Source of the DNA: CAYJRR01 sp964372275 [NCBI: uncultured bacterium]
GTDB lineage: Bacteria > CAYJRR01
NCBI GenBank assembly: GCA_964372275.1
Contig: CAYJRR010000113.1
Span: 1 to 14,602 of the forward strand
Direction: 5' to 3'
Length of the DNA stretch: 14,602 bases
The translations under genes and the position numbers were made by a program. Position 1 is the first letter of the stretch. The number at the start of each line of letters is the position of its first letter. Shown piece by piece: positions 6,493 to 14,602 of this stretch. Below the pieces are notes generated by a model, which worked only from the letters and a program-made list of their open reading frames with translations, did not search any database and was not told the origin of the DNA.

Positions 6493-8886
6493 ATGAGCTC
6501 CGGTCCGGCGCGGCTGCCGGACGCGCTGCCGGTCCTCCCGCTGCCGGATACGGTGCTCTTTCCGATGGAGCTGGTGCCGGTACACATCCGGCGCCAGGGG
6601 GCGATCCGCCTGGTCGAGGAGGCGATGGAGGCCGAGCGGCTGCTGGCGATGGTGGGACGCCGGAACGGCGAAGGGGAGCTCGGATCGGTCGCCGATCTCG
6701 CGACCGTCGGCACCTCGGCGGTCATCCATCGCATGAACCGCGACGACGACGGTTCGGTGCGGATCCTGGTGCAAGGGATCGAGCGCATCCGGCTTCTCGA
6801 TTACGTCCGGTCCGAGCCGTACCTGGTGGCGCGCGTCCACCGCCTGCCGGAACAGGTCGAGCCCGACCACGAGCTCGAGGCGATCGCCCGCGCCGTCCGG
6901 GAGCTGTTCCTGAACCTCGCCGGCGCGCGCGAGCTCCCGACGCCGCTCTCGCGGGCGATCACCGACCTGACCGCCGATCCGGTGCACCTCGCCTACCTCG
7001 TCGCCGCGAACGTGCCGCTCGACCGGACGGAGCGGCAGGCGATCCTGGAGACCGATCCGGTGCGGGTGAAGTTGCGGCGGCTCCTCGACCATCTCCAGCA
7101 CGAGCGGTCGGTGCGGGACCTCGAGGCCTCGATCGCCTCCAAGACGCGCGAGGAGCTGTCGAAGAGCCAGCGCGAATACGTGCTGCGCGAACAGCTGAAG
7201 ACGATCCAGCGCGAGCTCGGCGAGACGGACGCCGAGGAGGCGGACGAGCTGCGGGAGCGCGTCCGTCAGGCGCGACTCCCGCCCGACGCGGAGCGGGAAG
7301 CCGCGCGCGAGCTGGCGCGGTTGGAGCGGCTTCCCGCGGTCTCGCCGGAGCACGCCGTGATCCGCACCTATCTCGATTGGCTGGTGAGCCTCCCCTGGGG
7401 ACGGTTCACCGCGAGGCCGGTCGACATCGCCGAGGCGCGCCGGATCCTCGACCGCGACCACTACGACCTGGAGAAGGTGAAGGAGCGCATCCTGGAGCAC
7501 CTCGCCGTGAAGAGGCTCCGGGAGGAACGCGGCGTCGCCACCGGCGGCGACGAGGCGAGCCGGGAGCCGATCCTCTGCTTCGTCGGTCCACCCGGTGTCG
7601 GGAAGACCTCGCTCGGACGCTCGATCGCCAGCGCCTCGGGCCGGCAGTTCATCCGCATCAGCCTGGGCGGCATCCACGACGAATCGGAGATCCGCGGCCA
7701 CCGCCGGACCTACGTCGGGGCGCTGCCCGGACGGATCCTCCAGACGATCCGGCGGGGCGGCGCGGCCGACCCGGTCTTCATGCTGGACGAGGTCGACAAG
7801 CTAGGGAGCGGCTTCCACGGCGATCCGTCCGCGGCGCTGCTGGAGGTGCTCGATCCGGCCCAGAACCGCTCCTTCGAGGACCACTACCTCGACGTGGCCT
7901 TCGACCTGTCGCGGGTGCTCTTCCTGTGCACCGCCAACACCACCGAGCCGATCCCGCCGGCCCTCCTCGACCGGATGGAGATCCTCCCGCTCGCCGGCTA
8001 CGCCGAAGAGGAGAAGCTGCAGATCGCGCGCCGTTACCTCCTGCCGAAGCTCCTCGCCGCGCACGGGCTCCGCGAAGACGAGATCCGCTTCGAGGATGAC
8101 GCGATCCGCGCGATCGTTGCTGAGTACACCCGCGAAGCCGGTGTCCGGAACCTCGAGCGGGAGATGGCGAAGGTCCTGCGCCGTATCGCCCGACGCTTCA
8201 CCGAATCGGGCCCATCGCCGGCGACGATCGACGGCGCCCAGGCGCGCGAGCTGCTGGGTCCGCCGACGTTTCGCCACGATCTCGCGGAACAGTTCGACCG
8301 CCCGGGCGTGGCGCTGGCGCTGGCATGGACGCCGGCGGGGGGCGAGGTGCTGTTCGTGGAGGCGGCGATGATGAAGGCCGAGCGCGAGCGGCTGGTGCTC
8401 ACCGGGATGATGGGGGAGGTGATGCGGGAATCGGCGCAGAGCGCCCTCTCCTACCTGCGGGCCAACGGCGAGCGCTTCGGAATCCCCCCGGATCGCTTCC
8501 AGGGGAGGACGGTCCATCTGCACGTGCCGGCGGGGAGCGTCCACAAGGACGGACCCTCGGCCGGGGTGGCGATGCTCACCGCGCTCGCCTCGGTGGCCGG
8601 CGGCCGGCGCGCGCGGGGCGACGTGGCGATGTCGGGCGAGGTCACGTTGCGCGGCAAGGTGCTCCCGGTGGGCGGGATCAAGGAGAAGGTTCTCGCCGCC
8701 TTTCGCGCCGGGGTCCGCACCGTTCTGCTACCGCGCGCGAACGAGGGCGCGCTCGAGGAGATCCCGGACGACGTACGGGCCTCGCTCCGGATCGAGATCG
8801 TCGATTCGGTCGAGCAAGCGCTGGCGTTGGCGCTCGAGGCGCCCCCTGAAATCGAACGGATCGAGGCCCCTCCGTCGGTCCACTAG
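6493..8886 (+). CDS. lon: ATP-dependent Lon protease
   Basis: Cytoplasmic hexameric AAA+ serine protease that degrades misfolded and regulatory proteins. It has 797 residues from the ATG at 6493, a normal Lon length. The N-terminal substrate domain starts at LPVLPLPDTVLFP. A coiled-coil region follows (KSQREYVLREQLKTIQREL). The AAA+ module has Walker A GPPGVGKT (365-372) and Walker B FMLDEVDKL (Asp432, Glu433). The protease domain has KDGPSAG with nucleophile Ser689 and GGIKEK with Lys732, so the dyad is intact and 43 residues apart, as in E. coli. A GTG at 6466 would add nine residues; neither start has a clear ribosome binding site. I see no CIRCE or other heat-shock operator upstream. It converges with the next small gene, sharing CTAG at the stops. 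Confidence 0.96.
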   Translation: MSSGPARLPDALPVLPLPDTVLFPMELVPVHIRRQGAIRLVEEAMEAERLLAMVGRRNGEGELGSVADLATVGTSAVIHRMNRDDDGSVRILVQGIERIRLLDYVRSEPYLVARVHRLPEQVEPDHELEAIARAVRELFLNLAGARELPTPLSRAITDLTADPVHLAYLVAANVPLDRTERQAILETDPVRVKLRRLLDHLQHERSVRDLEASIASKTREELSKSQREYVLREQLKTIQRELGETDAEEADELRERVRQARLPPDAEREAARELARLERLPAVSPEHAVIRTYLDWLVSLPWGRFTARPVDIAEARRILDRDHYDLEKVKERILEHLAVKRLREERGVATGGDEASREPILCFVGPPGVGKTSLGRSIASASGRQFIRISLGGIHDESEIRGHRRTYVGALPGRILQTIRRGGAADPVFMLDEVDKLGSGFHGDPSAALLEVLDPAQNRSFEDHYLDVAFDLSRVLFLCTANTTEPIPPALLDRMEILPLAGYAEEEKLQIARRYLLPKLLAAHGLREDEIRFEDDAIRAIVAEYTREAGVRNLEREMAKVLRRIARRFTESGPSPATIDGAQARELLGPPTFRHDLAEQFDRPGVALALAWTPAGGEVLFVEAAMMKAERERLVLTGMMGEVMRESAQSALSYLRANGERFGIPPDRFQGRTVHLHVPAGSVHKDGPSAGVAMLTALASVAGGRRARGDVAMSGEVTLRGKVLPVGGIKEKVLAAFRAGVRTVLLPRANEGALEEIPDDVRASLRIEIVDSVEQALALALEAPPEIERIEAPPSVH

Positions 8887-9146
8887 ACCTCCGCGCTCGA
8901 GTCCTCCTCGCGCTGGAGAACCTCGTCCGGGCTCGGCGCGTAGCGCTCCGGCCGCCCGGCGGCGATCGACGCGACCGGGTCCTGTTCCTCGGGCACGGCG
9001 CCGACCTCCCGCGCCGGATCGCGGGGAGCGCGCGGCCGCTCCCGCTCGGGCACCAACCTGCGCCAGCGTTCGACGAGCCGCGCCACGTCGTCGAGTCCGC
9101 GTTCCCGCGCCACCTTGACCTCCGCCTCCCACCTTCCATTAGGCAC
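8883..9146 (-). CDS. Small charged protein of unknown function
   Basis: A short reading frame (87 residues from GTG at 9146) in the space between Lon and the nicotinamidase-like gene. I do not recognise it. The N-terminal third (EVKVARERGLDDVARLVERW) reads as an amphipathic helix; the rest is Pro/Arg/Glu-rich and probably disordered. There is no signal peptide or cysteine. A second GTG at 9113-9111 is preceded by GAGG at good spacing and would give 76 residues; this may be the true start. The stop TAG shares CTAG with the Lon stop. No other gene fits this 277-base space, and the fit between neighbours argues that it is real, but it could be a chance frame in GC-rich DNA. Confidence 0.5.
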   Translation of the reverse strand: MPNGRWEAEVKVARERGLDDVARLVERWRRLVPERERPRAPRDPAREVGAVPEEQDPVASIAAGRPERYAPSPDEVLQREEDSSAEV

Positions 9147-9163
9147 GTCCGGGAGCCCTCGGC

Positions 9164-9805
9164 GTGAACGCGCTTCTGCTCGTCGACATCCAGAACGACC
9201 TCCTTCCCGGGGGGGCTCGCGCGGTGCCGGGCGGCGAGGCCATCCTTCCGGTGGTGCGCCGGGTGGCGCCGCGGTTCGACCGCCGGGTCGCGATCCAGGA
9301 TTGGCACCCGCCCGGACACGGCTGCTTCGCGTCGTCCCATCCCGGCCACCGTCCCGGCGATGTGGTCGAGATCGAAGGATTGACGCAGGCGCTCCTCCCC
9401 GACCACTGCGTGCAGGGCACGGCCGGCGCCGAGCTGGCCCCCGGCCTCTGCGGGCTCGGGCTCACCGCCGTCTTCCGCACCGGCATCGATCCGCGGTTCG
9501 ACAGCGAGAGCGCCTTCTTCGACCGCGGACGCCGCCAGGCGACCGGTCTGAACGACTGGCTTCGCGCCGTGGGGGTGCGCGACCTGTTCGTCTGCGGGCT
9601 CGCCGTCGAGGAACGGGTGCTCGCCACCGCCCTCGACGCCGTCCGGCTCGGATTCCCGACGACGGCGATCCGCGACGCCTGCGCGGGGTTCGGCCGCGTC
9701 GCGGGGGACGTCGATCGCGCGTTCGGCGAGATGGAGCGGGCGGGGGTCTGCGTGGTGCGGAGCGACGAGCTCTCCTTCGCCCGCGAGGAGCCTCTTCCCG
9801 CATGA
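9164..9805 (+). CDS. Nicotinamidase-like (isochorismatase-fold) protein lacking catalytic Cys and Lys
   Basis: A full-length 213-residue relative of nicotinamidase PncA, which normally deamidates nicotinamide for NAD salvage. Most of the framework is kept: LLVDIQNDLLPGG (Asp8, catalytic Asp), QDWHPPGHGCFAS with metal ligands Asp46 and His48, LPDHCVQGT with His81, DSESAFFDRGRRQ and the GLAVEERVLATALDA segment. But PncA has Lys-Gly where this has Thr106-Gly (VFRTGID), and the catalytic Cys of GLATDYCV is Arg151 here (GLAVEERV). The usual Tyr in DSYSAF is Glu. It is therefore unlikely to be an active amidase, although the metal site looks intact. Start: GTG at 9164 with GGGAG nine bases upstream. 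The stop overlaps the aconitase ATG (ATGA), so the pair is coupled. Another possibility is a hydrolase with a different mechanism. Confidence 0.9.
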   Translation: MNALLLVDIQNDLLPGGARAVPGGEAILPVVRRVAPRFDRRVAIQDWHPPGHGCFASSHPGHRPGDVVEIEGLTQALLPDHCVQGTAGAELAPGLCGLGLTAVFRTGIDPRFDSESAFFDRGRRQATGLNDWLRAVGVRDLFVCGLAVEERVLATALDAVRLGFPTTAIRDACAGFGRVAGDVDRAFGEMERAGVCVVRSDELSFAREEPLPA

Positions 9806-11772
9806 GCGTCACCCGGCGCCTCTTCCTGGACCACCTCGTCGAAGGGGAACCGTTCCCCGGACGCGAGGTCGCGATCCGGATCGATCAGACGCTGACCCAG
9901 GACGCGACCGGAACGCTGGTGATGCTCTCCTTGGAGGCGATGGGACTGGACCGGGTGCGAACCCAGGTCTCCGCGCAGTACGTCGACCACAACATCCTCC
10001 AGGCCGACAGCCGGAATGCCGACGATCATCGCTTCCTCTGGAGCGCCTGCCGCCGCTTCGGCCTGTGGTACAGCCGGCCGGGGAACGGCGTCAGCCATCC
10101 GCTCCACCAGGAACGCTTCGGCCGACCCGGCGCGACGCTGCTCGGATCCGACAGCCATACTTGCGCCGCGGGGGCGATCGGGATGCTCGCCATCGGCGCC
10201 GGCGGTCTGGAGGTCGCGCTGGCGATGGCGGGCGAGCCGTTCCACCTGCGCTACCCGGCGGTGTGGGGTGTGCGGCTCGAAGGAAGTTTGCCGCCGTGGG
10301 TGGGCGCGAAGGACGTGATCCTGGAGATGCTGCGCCGGCACGGCGTGCGGGGCGGGATCGGGCGGGTGATCGAATACCACGGCCCCGGCGTGGCGACGCT
10401 TTCGGTGATGGATCGCCACGTCATCGCCAACATGGGGGCCGAGCTGGGGGCGACCACCTCGGTCTTCCCTTCCGACGAGGTGACGAAGGCCTACCTGCGC
10501 GCGCTCGGTCGGGAGCGCGAGTGGATCGGGATCGGCAACCCGGACGGCGCCGGCTACGACCTCCAGGAGCGGATCGACCTGTCGACCCTCGAGCCGCTGA
10601 TCGCGATGCCGTCGAGCCCGGACCGTGTCGTCAAGGTCCGCGAGGTCGCGGGGATCGAGATCGGACAGGCCTACGTCGGCTCGTCGGCGAATCCCGGGTA
10701 CCGCGACTTCGCGGTCGTGGCGGAGATGGTGAAGGGCCGGCGGGTGCCCGCCGGGATCTCGCTCGACGTCAATCCGACCTCGCGGCAGATCCAGGCGACG
10801 TTGATGCGCGACGGCCACCTCCAGGCGCTCCTCGCGGCGGGGGCGAGGATCCACCAGGCGGGCTGCAACGGCTGCATCGGCATGGGCCAGGCGCCGGCCA
10901 CGCGCACCTACAGCCTGCGCACCGTGCCGCGGAACTTTCCCGGTCGGTCGGGCGACCGCGAGGACAAGGTCTGCCTGGTGAGCCCCGAGACGGCGGCCGC
11001 GTCGGCGCTCACCGGTCGGATCACCGATCCGCGCGACCTCGGGATCCCTCATCCCGTCGTGGCAGAGCCCGAAAACCCGTTGGTCGATCCGGGGCTCCTC
11101 GAACCGCCGCCGTCGCCGGCGGAAGGACCGGTCGCGCTGATCAAGGGTCCGAACATCACCTCGCTTCCGGTGCTCGACCCGTTGCCGGAAACGCTCGAGA
11201 TCCCGGTCCTCCTGAAGGTCGGGGACGACCTCTCCACCGACGAGATCCTGCCCGCGACGGCGCGGGTCCTCCCTTTCCGCAGCAACGTCCCGAAGATCGC
11301 CGAGTTCTCCTTCGACGCCGTCGATCCGACGTACGTCGGCCGGGCCCGCGCGTCGACGGGCAACGGCCACGCCGTCGTCGGCGGGCGCAACTACGGCCAG
11401 GGATCGAGCCGCGAGCACGCCGCGCTGGGTCCCCGCTTCCTCGGGCTTCGCGTGGTGCTCGCCCGCGGCTTCGCGCGGATCCACGAGCAGAACCTCGCCA
11501 ACTACGGCGTGCTCCCGCTGCGTTTCGCCGACCCGGCCGACCTCGAGCGGATCGAGGTCGGCGACACGCTGCGGTTGGAGGGGATCGGGACGCGGCTTCG
11601 CGCGGGGGGCGGGATCGTCGTGCGCAACGTCACGAAGGGCGAGGAGATCGAGGCGACGCACCGACTCTCGCCGCGCCAGGTGGGGATGGTATTGGCGGGC
11701 AGCCTGCTCAACGTGATCGCGGCTCGCCTGCGCACCCTCGAGGTACGTCCGCCGGCACCACCGGCGCCGTGA
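9802..11772 (+). CDS. acn: Aconitate hydratase, apparently the Aquifex-type subfamily
   Basis: Converts citrate to isocitrate through cis-aconitate in the TCA cycle; a cytoplasmic Fe-S enzyme. At 656 residues it is shorter than AcnA/AcnB and resembles LeuC and LeuD joined in one chain, as in the Aquifex-type group (TIGR01342, from memory). Motifs are IDQTLTQDATGT, GSDSHTCAAGAIGML (about 115-129), GCNGCIGMG with cluster ligands Cys355 and Cys358, RNFPGRSG, GDDLSTDEILPA and the swivel-domain GGRNYGQGSSREHAA. The third cluster Cys, in GSCTN of aconitase and LeuC, is Ser295 here (GSSANPGYRDF). The ATG overlaps the upstream stop (ATGA), with GAGGAG eleven bases before it. The 2-oxoglutarate dehydrogenase E1 gene follows after 72 bases, probably in the same operon. 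Homoaconitase or another dehydratase of the family is less likely. Confidence 0.9.
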   Translation: MSVTRRLFLDHLVEGEPFPGREVAIRIDQTLTQDATGTLVMLSLEAMGLDRVRTQVSAQYVDHNILQADSRNADDHRFLWSACRRFGLWYSRPGNGVSHPLHQERFGRPGATLLGSDSHTCAAGAIGMLAIGAGGLEVALAMAGEPFHLRYPAVWGVRLEGSLPPWVGAKDVILEMLRRHGVRGGIGRVIEYHGPGVATLSVMDRHVIANMGAELGATTSVFPSDEVTKAYLRALGREREWIGIGNPDGAGYDLQERIDLSTLEPLIAMPSSPDRVVKVREVAGIEIGQAYVGSSANPGYRDFAVVAEMVKGRRVPAGISLDVNPTSRQIQATLMRDGHLQALLAAGARIHQAGCNGCIGMGQAPATRTYSLRTVPRNFPGRSGDREDKVCLVSPETAAASALTGRITDPRDLGIPHPVVAEPENPLVDPGLLEPPPSPAEGPVALIKGPNITSLPVLDPLPETLEIPVLLKVGDDLSTDEILPATARVLPFRSNVPKIAEFSFDAVDPTYVGRARASTGNGHAVVGGRNYGQGSSREHAALGPRFLGLRVVLARGFARIHEQNLANYGVLPLRFADPADLERIEVGDTLRLEGIGTRLRAGGGIVVRNVTKGEEIEATHRLSPRQVGMVLAGSLLNVIAARLRTLEVRPPAPPAP

Positions 11773-11844
11773 CCGTTCGAAAACGGAAGCCGGCCACGTG
11801 AGCGTCGCCTTCCCGCGCGAGCTTTTCTTGGCATCGCTTTCCCG

Positions 11845-14602
<2,758 letters not shown>

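Noticed and set aside
8877-8889. Hairpin GGTC-cacta-GACC over the Lon stop as a terminator
   Set aside because: It has four pairs and no T-run, which is expected by chance around a CTAG palindrome.
11773-11786. Hairpin just after the aconitase stop as an intrinsic terminator
   Set aside because: The stem has only five pairs, no T-run follows, and the next gene belongs to the same pathway and strand.

Overview
This is a window of GC-rich bacterial chromosome (roughly 70% GC by eye) that is densely coding, with gaps of at most about 220 bases. It holds 12 supported genes and no tRNA, rRNA, CRISPR array, insertion sequence or phage gene that I can see. About half the genes start at GTG, and several neighbours overlap by 4 bases (GTGA or ATGA). 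A CotH-family lipoprotein, a PHP-type PolX, an apparently Aquifex-type aconitase and a sigma-54 type promoter together suggest a Gram-negative, deep-soil or environmental lineage such as Myxococcota or Acidobacteriota. That placement is inference and weak.

Layout. Bases 1-1563, minus strand: a SAM-dependent methyltransferase (LCM/TIGR00027-like) followed by a 4-base-overlapping alpha/beta hydrolase that runs off the left edge. Bases 1564-1785: a divergent control region with a consensus sigma-54 (-24/-12) promoter pointing right. Bases 1786-2860, plus strand: a small secreted protein of unknown function and a beta-carbonic anhydrase, probably one transcript. Bases 2845-6414, minus strand: a PEBP/YbhB-like secreted protein, the DNA polymerase/exonuclease PolX and a CotH-like lipoprotein (PolX and the lipoprotein overlap by 4 bases). 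This unit converges on the carbonic anhydrase with a 16-base overlap of the coding ends. Bases 6493-8886, plus strand: Lon protease. Bases 8883-9146, minus strand: a small orphan protein whose stop shares CTAG with the Lon stop. Bases 9164-14602, plus strand: a nicotinamidase-like protein, aconitase and the E1 component of 2-oxoglutarate dehydrogenase, which runs off the right edge a few residues before its expected end.

How the genes fit together. The right third is a TCA-cycle cluster: aconitase (citrate to isocitrate) and 2-oxoglutarate dehydrogenase E1 are two enzymes of the same oxidative branch. The gene translationally coupled to aconitase encodes a clear PncA homologue that has lost its catalytic Cys and Lys. 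The centre combines DNA repair (PolX) and proteolysis (Lon) with two exported proteins.

Most interesting points: (1) the degenerate nicotinamidase fused by overlap to aconitase; (2) a PolX whose PHP metal site reads Gln-x-Gln where at least one His is expected, with all other site residues intact; (3) an excellent sigma-54 promoter ahead of the secreted-protein/carbonic-anhydrase pair; (4) an aconitase with Ser at one of the three usual cluster-Cys positions. I found no clearly new multi-gene defence or mobile system.
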